The notes beneath the pieces were generated by a model that saw only the letters and a program-made list of their open reading frames with translations, made no database searches and was not told the DNA's origin. Positions 17,601 to 26,110 of a DNA stretch of 64,000 nt are shown here, in pieces. The stretch comes from Solibacillus isronensis. GTDB lineage: Bacteria; Bacillota; Bacilli; Bacillales_A; Planococcaceae. The DNA lies in the NCBI RefSeq assembly GCF_023715405.1, contig NZ_JAMBOC010000006.1, forward strand, positions 1 to 64,000, in the 5' to 3' direction. The position numbers and the translations under genes were made by a program. Numbering within the stretch: the first letter of the stretch is position 1; each line of letters begins with the position of its first letter.

Positions 17601-17798
17601 TTGGTCAACTTATTGGAAAATGCCTTTCAAATTTCAGGAGCGATCCTCCTTATATGTGGTATATATTTTTATTGGCATTTTAAAAAAATGAAGAAGGAAA
17701 AAAAGCTAACAACATCTGAACGCGTGGCCTATATAATTACACGAATCGCGATGTTTGTTTGTGCAGGGAGCTATGTTCTTCTGTTTCTAAATAATTAA
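17601..17798 (+). CDS. small two-segment membrane protein
   Basis: 65 residues from a TTG start directly after AGGAGGGGG. Two hydrophobic helices (about 8-25 and 45-63) are separated by a basic loop (HFKKMKKEKKL). Last gene before a terminator. Not recognised. Confidence 0.55.
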   Translation: MVNLLENAFQISGAILLICGIYFYWHFKKMKKEKKLTTSERVAYIITRIAMFVCAGSYVLLFLNN

Positions 17799-17808
17799 CA
17801 TATATTAT

Positions 17809-17839
17809 AAATCCTGTTTTCTTGTACAGGATTTTTTTA
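17809..17839 (+). terminator. intrinsic terminator
   Basis: AATCCTGT/ACAGGATT stem with T-run. Confidence 0.85.
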
Positions 17840-17929
17840 TTCTACAAAAGTACCAAAATAAATTTATAGAATCTTTTTTTACTGCTGTTACGTACGAATA
17901 AATAGGAAAGGGAATGGAGGCTAAGACAG

Positions 17930-18262
17930 ATGGAGAAGACGAAGAAATTGATGGCCGGCGTTTCAGCAACTGCACTTACTTTAAGCTTGGCAGGCTGCGG
18001 TACTTCAAATAGCAGTTTACCGCCAAAGCCTACTGACCAAAGCTGCAGGGATTGGGACTGGTCGGAAGAAGAAGGCGTATGGCGATGTGACGAGAGCCGT
18101 TCAGGATATTACGGCGCCTACTATTATGGGGGTAGATATTTCAATAATAGATCTGCACTAAACAGTAACAGTAGCTACATAAATTATAAAAACAGCGATA
18201 GCTTTAAAGCCGCAAAAACAAGTTCGGGTTTTGGCAGTGGCACAAAAAGTTTCGGAGGATAG
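17930..18262 (+). CDS. short Gly/Ser/Tyr-rich lipoprotein ending in Gly-Gly
   Basis: 110 residues. Signal peptide with lipobox LSLAGC (Cys23), then a linker with two Cys (SCRDWDW...WRCDES), a Tyr/Gly segment (YYGAYYYGG), an Asn/Ser-rich stretch and the tail FGSGTKSFGG. It opens a five-gene operon with a DUF350 protein and a YjfC-like ATP-grasp ligase. Enterobacterial yjf operons also pair a Ser/Gly-rich lipoprotein (YjfM, DUF1190) with YjfL and YjfC, and that lipoprotein also ends in Gly-Gly. It may be the ligase's substrate (inference). Confidence 0.75.
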   Translation: MEKTKKLMAGVSATALTLSLAGCGTSNSSLPPKPTDQSCRDWDWSEEEGVWRCDESRSGYYGAYYYGGRYFNNRSALNSNSSYINYKNSDSFKAAKTSSGFGSGTKSFGG

Positions 18263-18277
18263 GGGAGACAAAATAAC

Positions 18278-18676
18278 ATGAACGGGTATTTAAACTTTTT
18301 ATCATATCTTGGTGTGTCTTTAGGTTTGTTAATAATCGGAATGGTGCTGTTTGCGCTCAGCACACCCAAGATTAAAGAATTTCAGTTAATTGCACAAAGG
18401 AATGTATCGGCCGCAATGCTACTAGGTGGTAAAGTAGTCGGACTGTCAATTGTATTAGGTGCAGCTGCCGAGTACTCGATTTCTTTAATGGATATGGCGA
18501 TATGGGGAGCGATTGGAATTGTAGCACAAGTAATTGTATTTTTCCTTGCTGAAGTTATGACAATCCGATTCAGTATTCAAAAGGCGATCGAAGAAGATAA
18601 TCGTGCAGTCGGAACAATGTTATTGTCGTTATCAATTGCGGTTGGGTGGATTGTAGCGAAATGCATATCTTATTAA
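18278..18676 (+). CDS. DUF350 membrane protein (YjfL-like)
   Basis: 132 residues, four hydrophobic segments, with the two similar halves typical of DUF350. Key pieces are NVSAAMLLGGKVVGLSIVLGAAAEYS and the acidic pair EED before the last helix. Family function is unknown; it repeatedly neighbours YjfC ligases. Good site GGGGAG before the ATG. Confidence 0.82.
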   Translation: MNGYLNFLSYLGVSLGLLIIGMVLFALSTPKIKEFQLIAQRNVSAAMLLGGKVVGLSIVLGAAAEYSISLMDMAIWGAIGIVAQVIVFFLAEVMTIRFSIQKAIEEDNRAVGTMLLSLSIAVGWIVAKCISY

Positions 18677-18693
18677 TTTAAGGAGCGGAAACA

Positions 18694-19149
18694 GTGAAGC
18701 GTTTAATTTACTATGTAGATAAGGGAAATGGCCATTATGAGCCGTTTTATGAATATACGGAAAAAAATGTAGGACTCGATGAGTTTTATGCAAGACAGCT
18801 GTGCACCTATTTTATTATGCGCGGGACACAGTATGAGCTCGTATCGAATGAAATGGAAGAAGATATGGAAGTCCTGGTTTTAAAGGAGATGGGCCGCAAT
18901 TTATCCGGCGAGGATGAGAAAAGCTTTCGTGAACGGGGCATACATATAGAATTTAGAAAACCGAATGAACGTGAAAATTATCATCTGTTGTCGCGTATTC
19001 CTTGTGATACTCATTTTGAAGTGATCCGCTACTTATTGAAAGATGTAGTGGATATACCGTCCATTGGGCAAATGCTCGTTACATCTACAGAGATTGATGA
19101 AGATCGTGGTGTTTATGTAATTTACGTAACAGAGATGAAAGTGAGCTGA
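18694..19149 (+). CDS. unrecognised protein of the ATP-grasp operon
   Basis: 151-residue soluble, acidic protein from a GTG start after AAGGAG. No signal peptide, membrane segment or known motif. Sits 18 nt behind the DUF350 gene and 7 nt before the ligase, so a part in the same pathway is likely. Confidence 0.7.
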   Translation: MKRLIYYVDKGNGHYEPFYEYTEKNVGLDEFYARQLCTYFIMRGTQYELVSNEMEEDMEVLVLKEMGRNLSGEDEKSFRERGIHIEFRKPNERENYHLLSRIPCDTHFEVIRYLLKDVVDIPSIGQMLVTSTEIDEDRGVYVIYVTEMKVS

Positions 19150-19156
19150 GCAATTC

Positions 19157-20374
19157 ATGACGAACAGCGAGCGCAGCCAGTTTTATGCGAAGATTGACCA
19201 ATTTTGGGCAGATTTATATGACGAGGAGTACGCCCTCTATGATCTTTATGAAATAACAGATGAAGAGGTCGAAAAGATCCGTATAGCTACAGAATGTGCC
19301 GGGAAAATCTATTTTAAGACAGCCCATTTATTACGTAATATTCCGGATGAAGCACTTCTTGAAATGGGGTATCCGGAAGAAACGCTTTCTTTTCTACGCA
19401 TGAAAACACTGGAAGCAGAAAGTGTAATTGCCCGTTTTGATTTTATTGCACATAACGGCGGCTATAAATGTATTGAAATGAATGCTGATACACCTACCTT
19501 TATTAAGGAATTATTTGTTGTAAATGAACAAATTTGCAAAGAATTCGGTAGAGAAAATCCGAATACCGAAATGGAATGGCTGTTAAAAAGCAATGTGCGA
19601 AAAAGTGTTGCCCAAAGTATATTTTCCCCTGATGCACATATTGTATTTACCGCACATGATGACAATATAGAGGATTATCTTACTACGCTTTACATAATGC
19701 AATTTGTGCCCGGAGCAAAATTTACGCCTTTACATCAGTTGCGAATACAAAAAGGTGTGGGATTGTTTGATGAACACGGAAAGCGGATCGACTTACTGTA
19801 CCGTCCGACATTTCCGATTGAAAATTTGATTCAGGACGAAGATGAAGCGCAGAATAGAATAGGATTGTGGTTAATAGAACTGATAGAGCTGAATTTGCTG
19901 ACGATCCTAAACCCACCTTCTGCATTTTTACTGCAAAACAAAGCAGTACAGGCCATTATCTGGGGATTGCATGAAGAACGAAATGTATTTTTCACATCCG
20001 AAGAGCATGAATGGATTGCTGAATACTTTTTGCCGACGTATTTGGAAGACACCCCATTCATCGAAAAAGGTCTACGCTATGTAAAGAAACCGGTATATGG
20101 ACGCGAAGGGGATACGGTGGAAATTTATGCTGAAGACGGAAAGCTTATAAAAGAAGATGTCCAAAAAACGTATAATCACTATACAAAAGTGTACCAGCAA
20201 TTTATCGAGCAGCCGAAAACAATATTCCGAAGCGAAAAGGGAGTACAAACAGGAGAATTATTGGTTGGCAGTTTTTTAATAAGCGGAAATCCAGCCGCAA
20301 TAGGGTTGCGTGTTGGCGGGATGATTACAAATAATTTATCGCATTATTTGCCGATCGGATTGAATAGAGAGTAG
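19157..20374 (+). CDS. YjfC-like ATP-grasp ligase (glutathionylspermidine synthase family)
   Basis: 405 residues matching the synthetase domain of glutathionylspermidine synthase: N-terminal preATP-grasp part (IRIATECAGKIYFKTAHLL), acidic metal/substrate motif CIEMNADTPTFIKE, KKPVYGREGDTVEIY in the ATP-grasp and the C-terminal GSFLISGNPAAIGLRVGG with NNLSHYLPIGL. The amidase half of the E. coli bifunctional enzyme is absent, as in YjfC. It should form amide bonds using ATP; glutathione is not expected in this lineage, so the substrate is probably a peptide or protein. Confidence 0.85.
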   Translation: MTNSERSQFYAKIDQFWADLYDEEYALYDLYEITDEEVEKIRIATECAGKIYFKTAHLLRNIPDEALLEMGYPEETLSFLRMKTLEAESVIARFDFIAHNGGYKCIEMNADTPTFIKELFVVNEQICKEFGRENPNTEMEWLLKSNVRKSVAQSIFSPDAHIVFTAHDDNIEDYLTTLYIMQFVPGAKFTPLHQLRIQKGVGLFDEHGKRIDLLYRPTFPIENLIQDEDEAQNRIGLWLIELIELNLLTILNPPSAFLLQNKAVQAIIWGLHEERNVFFTSEEHEWIAEYFLPTYLEDTPFIEKGLRYVKKPVYGREGDTVEIYAEDGKLIKEDVQKTYNHYTKVYQQFIEQPKTIFRSEKGVQTGELLVGSFLISGNPAAIGLRVGGMITNNLSHYLPIGLNRE

Positions 20375-20388
20375 AGGTGTCATAAAAC

Positions 20389-20568
20389 TTGAGCAATCGA
20401 TCTATTGCTAATTTATCGTTTATATTATGTGCGGTTATTTTATTAAATAATTTATCAGTACTTGTACTACATACGGAAATTTCCAAAATGACATTCAAAC
20501 TGTCTTTACTTTTATTGGTTATGTTATTTATCAATGGCATAGTACATAAGAAAAAGGCCAGTAAATAA
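20389..20568 (+). CDS. 59-residue two-helix membrane protein
   Basis: TTG start 14 nt after the ligase stop, preceded by AGAGGTG. Two hydrophobic helices (about 7-28 and 36-52) and the basic end HKKKASK. Position suggests it is the last gene of the ATP-grasp operon. Not recognised. Confidence 0.5.
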   Translation: MSNRSIANLSFILCAVILLNNLSVLVLHTEISKMTFKLSLLLLVMLFINGIVHKKKASK

Positions 20569-20573
20569 ATATG

Positions 20574-20606
20574 GCTGGGACAGATTTAACAAAAGCTTGT
20601 CCCAAC
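20574..20606. terminator. weak hairpin between convergent genes
   Basis: TGGGACA/TGTCCCA, 7-bp stem with a 15-nt loop, no strong T-run on either strand. Confidence 0.35.
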
Positions 20607-20613
20607 CTCAATA

Positions 20614-21381
20614 TTAAAATAGTAAATCCGATATAACTTGGACAATTAAAAGGAAAAATATAATTGGCAGCAGAATCTCTACCCATTTTCCTTTTAAATA
20701 AGGAATAATTTTCAGACCAATATGTGAGCCGACAATCGATCCGACAGCTACTGGAACGGCGACTCCCCAATTAACAATGCCATAAAATAAGTAAAATAGA
20801 AAAGCAGTTGTACAGCTTGCAAACATTAAAAAACGGGTCATTTCTGCCGCCATTACATAGCCGACGTGTTTCTTCAGAAAATATGTAATGTTCAGCAGTG
20901 CAGATCCTGTTCCTAGCCCGCCATCATAAATACTAATAAAAAACGGCACGATTAAATTAGTTTTCTTTTCGATGTCCGGCTGTTCGTCTCCAACTTCCTT
21001 CTTCTTCTTTTTTATAACAAAAAAGAACATCACGATTAACACAGTACAAGCAACAATATTCATCGTATGTTCTGCTAATCTTGTTGCTAAAAACGCCCCG
21101 CTTATACCGCCCATTGCAGCAACGAGCATAAAAGGAACCATTTTTTTCAATGATACTCTTTTTTTCTTCGTCAAAACAATGACAGTAGAAAATGAAGATA
21201 TGCCAGTTGCAAATTTATTTATTGCGACTGTCGCATGAATCGGTATGCCAACTAACAATAAGGAAGGAAGCAATACGAATCCTGCAGCTCCAAACATGAC
21301 CCCTACAATGGAAGCAAGTATGCCGATTGCGAATAAGATGAGCCCATCTACTGATAACCATTCTATTAATAAGTTCTCCAT
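20614..21381 (-). CDS. TauE/SafE (TSUP) family anion exporter
   Basis: 255 residues, about eight membrane segments. The duplicated TSUP pattern is visible: GAAGFVLLPSLLLVGIPIH and later GGLGTGSALLNITYF. These proteins export sulfite, sulfoacetate or other small anions. Preceded by AGGAGGG. It is divergent from a LysR regulator that probably controls it. Confidence 0.83.
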   Translation of the reverse strand: MENLLIEWLSVDGLILFAIGILASIVGVMFGAAGFVLLPSLLLVGIPIHATVAINKFATGISSFSTVIVLTKKKRVSLKKMVPFMLVAAMGGISGAFLATRLAEHTMNIVACTVLIVMFFFVIKKKKKEVGDEQPDIEKKTNLIVPFFISIYDGGLGTGSALLNITYFLKKHVGYVMAAEMTRFLMFASCTTAFLFYLFYGIVNWGVAVPVAVGSIVGSHIGLKIIPYLKGKWVEILLPIIFFLLIVQVISDLLF

Positions 21382-21425
21382 ACAAATCCCTCCTATTCAC
21401 AAAATACTGCTATACTACTCATAAA

Positions 21426-21444
21426 ACAAATATATATATTTTGT
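21426..21444. promoter_or_regulatory. dyad in the TSUP/LysR divergent region
   Basis: ACAAA-N9-TTTGT around an AT core, the T-N11-A-like symmetry expected for a LysR-type site. It is only 98 bp of shared upstream DNA, so it could serve both genes. Confidence 0.3.
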
Positions 21445-21479
21445 ATATTCATAAATATAAGTTATGAGTGGGTGAGAAA

Positions 21480-22367
21480 ATGAATTTACATGCGCTAAGA
21501 ATTTTCACAAATGTTGCTAAGCTGGGCAGTATAACAGAAGCAGCGAAATTCCTACATATCAGTCAGCCTGCTGTTACTGTGCAAATACGTAAACTTGAAA
21601 GAGAAATCGGTGTTAAACTTATAGAAGGAAAAGGTAGAGGGATTCAGCTGACATATGAAGGCGAATTTCTTTATGAGCAAGGGTTACGGTTATTTCATCT
21701 GGAAGAACAGATTGATGAAAAGTTTAAAAACTTTTTGGGAAAGAAAGAGAATATAAAAATTGCTTCGTCCTATATTTCGACGAATTATATTTTACCGCCA
21801 ATCATTGCAGGCTATAAATCGGAAAACCCAAATATTGATATGTATGTATCATTAGGAAATGTTCAATCTGTTGAGCGTCTTGTCCTCGATTATAAAGTCG
21901 ATTTTGGTTTCGTTGTGCAAAGCAATATAGGTCATGAAGATATAAACTTTGAAAAAATAATGGATATCCCGTTTTGGTTTGTTGTCCATCCAACGCATCC
22001 TTTGGCAAATAAAGTAGTATCGATTTTTGAACTAAGTGAACATGATTTTATATATAGGGAACGAGGCAGTTCAACACTGGACTTGATGGAGGCTATTTTT
22101 TATACACATAATTGCCCGTTACCGAGGTTCGGCTTACAAATAGAAGGTGTACTGGAATCGATTAAAGTTGTCGAATCGGGGTATGGAATGGCTATTGCCC
22201 CAGCCTGCAGTGTAAAAGAAAAGCTATCGCAAGGCAGCATTGCACGCATTTTTGTAGATCAGGTGGAAATCAGCCAAAGCCTATTCAGTTGTACAAGAAA
22301 AGTGGATAAGATGGAACATCCTTTTATTCAATATTTGAAAGCGAACTTAAGCGATTTAGAAGTTTAA
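21480..22367 (+). CDS. LysR-family transcriptional regulator
   Basis: 295 residues. Winged HTH at 1-60 (GSITEAAKFLHISQPAVTVQIRKLE), then a periplasmic-binding-like effector domain. ATG at 21480 is used; an in-frame GTG 12 nt upstream lacks a site. Divergent from the TSUP exporter, its probable target; a sulfur-related ligand would fit but is inference. Confidence 0.87.
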   Translation: MNLHALRIFTNVAKLGSITEAAKFLHISQPAVTVQIRKLEREIGVKLIEGKGRGIQLTYEGEFLYEQGLRLFHLEEQIDEKFKNFLGKKENIKIASSYISTNYILPPIIAGYKSENPNIDMYVSLGNVQSVERLVLDYKVDFGFVVQSNIGHEDINFEKIMDIPFWFVVHPTHPLANKVVSIFELSEHDFIYRERGSSTLDLMEAIFYTHNCPLPRFGLQIEGVLESIKVVESGYGMAIAPACSVKEKLSQGSIARIFVDQVEISQSLFSCTRKVDKMEHPFIQYLKANLSDLEV

Positions 22368-22421
22368 ATTATATAAAAATCTATGCAGGAAAATTTTTTG
22401 AAATAGTAATCGCTTACAAAA

Positions 22422-22450
22422 TTGACACACCTCTAATGATGGAATAATCT
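22422..22450 (+). promoter_or_regulatory. SigA promoter of psiE
   Basis: TTGACA, 17 bp, TAATCT, 30 bp before the start. No Pho box was recognised. Confidence 0.7.
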
Positions 22451-22479
22451 GAAAATATAACGTCTGGAGGTGTGAATAA

Positions 22480-22908
22480 ATGAAGTTTTTATCCAACCCT
22501 AAGCCTTATAAAGAAATCATTCCGAAAGTGCTGCAAGTGATTTTGAATATTGGTTTAACAGTAATGGCGTTGGCTCTTTGTGTTATGCTTATCATCGAAA
22601 TGGTTGAGCTTTTAAAGTTCATATTTAACGGGGAAAAGCATGAATACAAATACTTTCTGGCAAAAATTTTAGTATTCTTCCTGTACTTCGAGTTTATCAC
22701 GATGATTGTGAAGTATTTTAAAGAGGATTATCATTTCCCGCTTCGTTATTTTATGTATATCGGAATAACGGCAATGCTCCGACTCATTATTGTCGAACAT
22801 GACTCCGCAATAGATACACTCATTTTTGCAGGAGTGATCCTGATCTTGATTATTAGTTACTACATTATCAATATTACACCGAGAGAGAGGCCGAATAGAA
22901 AAGCCTAA
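22480..22908 (+). CDS. psiE: PsiE-family phosphate-starvation-inducible membrane protein
   Basis: 142 residues, four membrane segments. Family features include the FFLYFEFITMIVKYFKEDYHFPLRYF segment (split here by position about 67-92) and TAMLRLIIVEHD. Role unknown; E. coli psiE responds to phosphate and carbon starvation. Site CTGGAGGTG. Confidence 0.85.
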   Translation: MKFLSNPKPYKEIIPKVLQVILNIGLTVMALALCVMLIIEMVELLKFIFNGEKHEYKYFLAKILVFFLYFEFITMIVKYFKEDYHFPLRYFMYIGITAMLRLIIVEHDSAIDTLIFAGVILILIISYYIINITPRERPNRKA

Positions 22909-22918
22909 GCTTTAAATT

Positions 22919-22946
22919 AAAAAAAGGCTAATCAATATGATTAGCC
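22919..22946 (-). terminator. terminator of the SLH protein gene
   Basis: GGCTAATC/GATTAGCC stem followed by seven Ts on the minus strand. Confidence 0.8.
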
Positions 22947-22972
22947 ATCTAGCCGATATAATTTAACTCCTG

Positions 22973-23917
22973 TTAATTAATCTTCTCAACAGCCAATTGC
23001 CACTTTCCGTTCGCATCTTTTGAAACAGCCATTTTCACGTTAATATCTTCGAACAAAATATCTCCTTCTTTATAGATCATCGTAGCCATAGTCACAGCAT
23101 TTAAATATCGTATATCTCTATAGGAGGCTAAATATTTAACAGTTGCATTATTTGTTAGTGTTTTGATTTTTTCCATTGCAATGTCTTTAGAAATACCTAG
23201 ACGTTCAAAGTCATTGAGCAGGTTGTTTTGGTTAAAGAAATACAGTTCGCCATTTGCAGCTTTCACAAGCATATTTGCAAACTGAGAACGTTTAATCGGT
23301 GTACTTGGTTTGAAATTTCCGTCGTCGTAACCACTTAAAATTCCGATTGTTTGAAGTGTTGCGATTTCCTGTCCCCAAGGATACGTAAAGTCATTTCCGT
23401 TAAATATATCAGATGGGGAAGCGCCACTGTCTTTGTAATCTTGCAATTTAATTAATGGAATTTCATATGCTTTTATAATGACGCCGGCAAATTGTCCCCG
23501 CGTTAAGGGCTGGTTAATACCGAAAGCTCTCGGAGAGGAAGAAGAATTATTCACATAATATCCGCGCATAATCCCGTTCCAGTCCAGCTTATTAATGTAA
23601 GGATAAAATTGATCCGTTTTTGGCACATCGATAAAGTTCGCACCACTGTACCATTCCGTATACTCAATTTCTTTTAAGCGGTCATCCAATACTTTTGCAA
23701 GTATACTTGCCACTTGACCCCGTGTAATATTTTCATATGGTCTAAATTGAGGCAATGTCCGGCTAATTGCTTTATGATTTAACAAATACTGAACAGAGGG
23801 ATAAAAGTTGTCCGATTCTTTGACGTCTTTGTAATGAACAGTCGTTGCATTGACGTTTATCCCGACCGGAAACATCAAGCCCAGTGCAATACTAATAGAG
23901 GCAATCGTTTTTCTCAC
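22973..23917 (-). CDS. SLH-domain cell-surface protein
   Basis: 314 residues from a GTG start after AAAGGAG. Signal peptide (1-25, ending VNA), then three SLH motifs (about 28-85, 90-160 and 165-215; e.g. ITRGQVASILAKVL, LTRGQFAGVIIKAY, IKRSQFANMLVKA) that bind pyruvylated wall polymer. The C-terminal 90 residues resemble no known domain; a conserved-looking end GKWQLAVEKIN recurs in spirit in the other SLH protein at 33.2 kb (GLWKIYNLVY). Confidence 0.87.
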   Translation of the reverse strand: MRKTIASISIALGLMFPVGINVNATTVHYKDVKESDNFYPSVQYLLNHKAISRTLPQFRPYENITRGQVASILAKVLDDRLKEIEYTEWYSGANFIDVPKTDQFYPYINKLDWNGIMRGYYVNNSSSSPRAFGINQPLTRGQFAGVIIKAYEIPLIKLQDYKDSGASPSDIFNGNDFTYPWGQEIATLQTIGILSGYDDGNFKPSTPIKRSQFANMLVKAANGELYFFNQNNLLNDFERLGISKDIAMEKIKTLTNNATVKYLASYRDIRYLNAVTMATMIYKEGDILFEDINVKMAVSKDANGKWQLAVEKIN

Positions 23918-24010
23918 TTTTCCAACTCCTTTAAATAAAATTATAGTACTTTAACCAAAAGATAACATTATAAGGAAACTATTACAATGAACTATAAAAG
24001 TCCGAAATTT

Positions 24011-24051
24011 AAATAAGCGCATCTATCTTATTTGATAGATACGCTTATTTA
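24011..24051 (-). terminator. terminator of the EamA gene
   Basis: Long stem AAATAAGCG-ATCTATC / GATAGAT-CGCTTATTT. Works on either strand; the EamA gene ends 22 bp away. Confidence 0.75.
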
Positions 24052-24072
24052 TATTAAGCCCTAAAATTGTAG

Positions 24073-25041
24073 TTAAGAAACCCCTTCACTCCATGTAGAA
24101 TGCATCGAATGATTGGTTCTTTTCTTGTCACGCATTCGTACATACATATTGTTAGATAAAAGCGCAATGATAATCAACACTGTTCCGACAATATCAAACA
24201 CCGTTACCGCATTCCCTTGAACAATGGAAATGAATAGTGTTGTGACAGGAACGAAATTGATGAACAGTAATGCATTCAAAGGTGACAAGTAGTTGACGCC
24301 AATGTTCCAGCCCAATAATGCAATGACACCGGGGAAAATAATCATAAACAGTAAGTGTGGACCTACTGCAACTACATCGTTTACACCTGGCACAGATAAA
24401 GTGCCGAACATTGTCGCACCTAAAGTAACGAATAATGCGGTTACCGTTCCAAGTAAACAGCTCAATGTAGAATAGCGCAAAGCAGACCAATGACTGAACT
24501 CATTAGCACCCATTGTATAAATCACCCATCCGACGACAGCGATAAAGATAAAAAGGGAAGGGATAAACTGACCTGTCGTGCCTAAAAATGCCTGAAGATC
24601 GCCTTTTGTAATAACTAATACCGCACCGATAAATGATAATAATACACATAGTAATGTAAACAGCGATGGACGGTGTTTAAAAATCATCCATGAGATGACA
24701 ATCGAAATCATCGGCATCAGTGATTCCATTATAGAGGCTGTCATAACACCGGACTGTCCGAGTAAATCCTCGCCCCAGAAAATAAGCAAATTATAAACAG
24801 TAAAGGCCATCGTACCGAAAAACCAAAGCTGCAGGCCTTTTCCTTCCATACGGAAAGCTCTCTTTCCTTCTTTCCATAGTAGCAGTGCAATCAAAATGAT
24901 CGTCACAGCGCCATATCTGAAAATCGTAAAGTAAAAAGGGTCTATATGTTTAAATGCATCATGTGCTACCGGAAACATGGCGCCCCATGATACTGCAGCT
25001 ATAAAACAAAGAATAGAACCTATTAAAACGCTGTTTTTCAA
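24073..25041 (-). CDS. EamA-family (DMT) transporter
   Basis: 322 residues, ten membrane segments in two EamA repeats (PVAHDAFKHIDPFYFTIFRYG in the first, NYLSPLNALLFINFVPVTT in the second). TTG start preceded by GAGGT. Probably exports a small metabolite such as an amino acid. Divergent from a LysR regulator. Confidence 0.87.
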   Translation of the reverse strand: MKNSVLIGSILCFIAAVSWGAMFPVAHDAFKHIDPFYFTIFRYGAVTIILIALLLWKEGKRAFRMEGKGLQLWFFGTMAFTVYNLLIFWGEDLLGQSGVMTASIMESLMPMISIVISWMIFKHRPSLFTLLCVLLSFIGAVLVITKGDLQAFLGTTGQFIPSLFIFIAVVGWVIYTMGANEFSHWSALRYSTLSCLLGTVTALFVTLGATMFGTLSVPGVNDVVAVGPHLLFMIIFPGVIALLGWNIGVNYLSPLNALLFINFVPVTTLFISIVQGNAVTVFDIVGTVLIIIALLSNNMYVRMRDKKRTNHSMHSTWSEGVS

Positions 25042-25129
25042 TCTTTATTAACCTCTTTTCACTAAATAGTCACGATTACTATCTTACAATCATACAAACA
25101 TCTCGTAAAATGAATTAAATTTATTATTA

Positions 25130-25148
25130 GTATCATTATTAGAGATAC
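25130..25148. promoter_or_regulatory. putative LysR operator
   Basis: GTATC-N9-GATAC dyad in the 148-bp region between EamA and LysR genes, 42 bp before the LysR start. Confidence 0.4.
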
Positions 25149-25189
25149 CATAGTAGAGTAATGGTAGTGAAAAGGAGTTTGAAATCATC

Positions 25190-26050
25190 ATGGAATTTAA
25201 AGACTTGGAAATTTTTCAACTTGTTGCCGAGAAGGGAACTGTAACAGAAGTAGCGAAAGAGTTAAATTATGTCCAATCGAATATTACATCAAGAATACAA
25301 AAACTCGAAGTAGAATTGAACACGCCATTATTCAATCGACATCGACGAGGGATGACTTTGACGCCTGAAGGGAAAAACTTGCTATCTTATAGTAAAAAAA
25401 TATTGTTATTGACGGAAGAAATGAAAAGAGCCGTCCTTAATAAAAATGAACCAATCGGGAAGCTTGAAATAGGTACGGTCGAAACGGTTTACCATTTACC
25501 AAACATATTAACTTCCTATATGAAGAGTTATCAAAATGTCGATTTGTCATTAATAACAGGGGTAACAGAGAAATTGGAGCAAAAAGTACTGGATTATAAA
25601 TTGGATGGAGCGTTTATAACCGCATCGAATATTCATCCGGATCTTGAGTCATATGAAGTATTTGATGAAGAGCTTGTATTAATTTCAAACTCACCTCATC
25701 TGAAGTTGGGAGAATTAGAAGGCATCCCGTTCCTATGTTTCAGAAAAGGCTGCGGATACCGGGCACGTCTGGAAACATGGTACCAGGATCAAAATATCAG
25801 TCCTCAAAAAGTGATGGAGTTTGGTACACTGGAAACGATTATACGCAGTGTTTCAATGGGACTAGGGGTTTCATTTGTCCCAAAGTCAGCTGTTGCACAT
25901 CTGGAGCAGAGCGGGACTATTTATTGTCACTCATTGCCAAGTGAGTATAGTAAAGTAAAGACGGTCTTTATTAGGAGAGCGGATTCCTATTTGACGGCAA
26001 CGATTGAAAAGTTTATTGAAACAATTCAACATAATAGACAAATCGTATAA
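25190..26050 (+). CDS. LysR-family transcriptional regulator
   Basis: 286 residues. HTH at 1-60 (GTVTEVAKELNYVQSNITSRIQKLE) and an effector domain of the YtlI/CzcR type (CFRKGCGYRARLETW). Start follows AAAAGGAG. Probably regulates the divergent EamA exporter. Confidence 0.87.
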   Translation: MEFKDLEIFQLVAEKGTVTEVAKELNYVQSNITSRIQKLEVELNTPLFNRHRRGMTLTPEGKNLLSYSKKILLLTEEMKRAVLNKNEPIGKLEIGTVETVYHLPNILTSYMKSYQNVDLSLITGVTEKLEQKVLDYKLDGAFITASNIHPDLESYEVFDEELVLISNSPHLKLGELEGIPFLCFRKGCGYRARLETWYQDQNISPQKVMEFGTLETIIRSVSMGLGVSFVPKSAVAHLEQSGTIYCHSLPSEYSKVKTVFIRRADSYLTATIEKFIETIQHNRQIV

Positions 26051-26110
26051 AAGGAACAAAACTTTCCACATTAGGAAAACTAACTTAAAGAAAAATAGTG
26101 AGGTGAACAG

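Noticed and set aside
15690-17798. Reading the kinase/methyltransferase genes as an antibiotic-resistance cassette
   Set aside because: No mobile element, integron or base-composition shift is seen, and both folds have many metabolic members.
18694-19149. Assignment of the 151-residue protein to the YjfK family
   Set aside because: No motif supports it; position alone is not enough.
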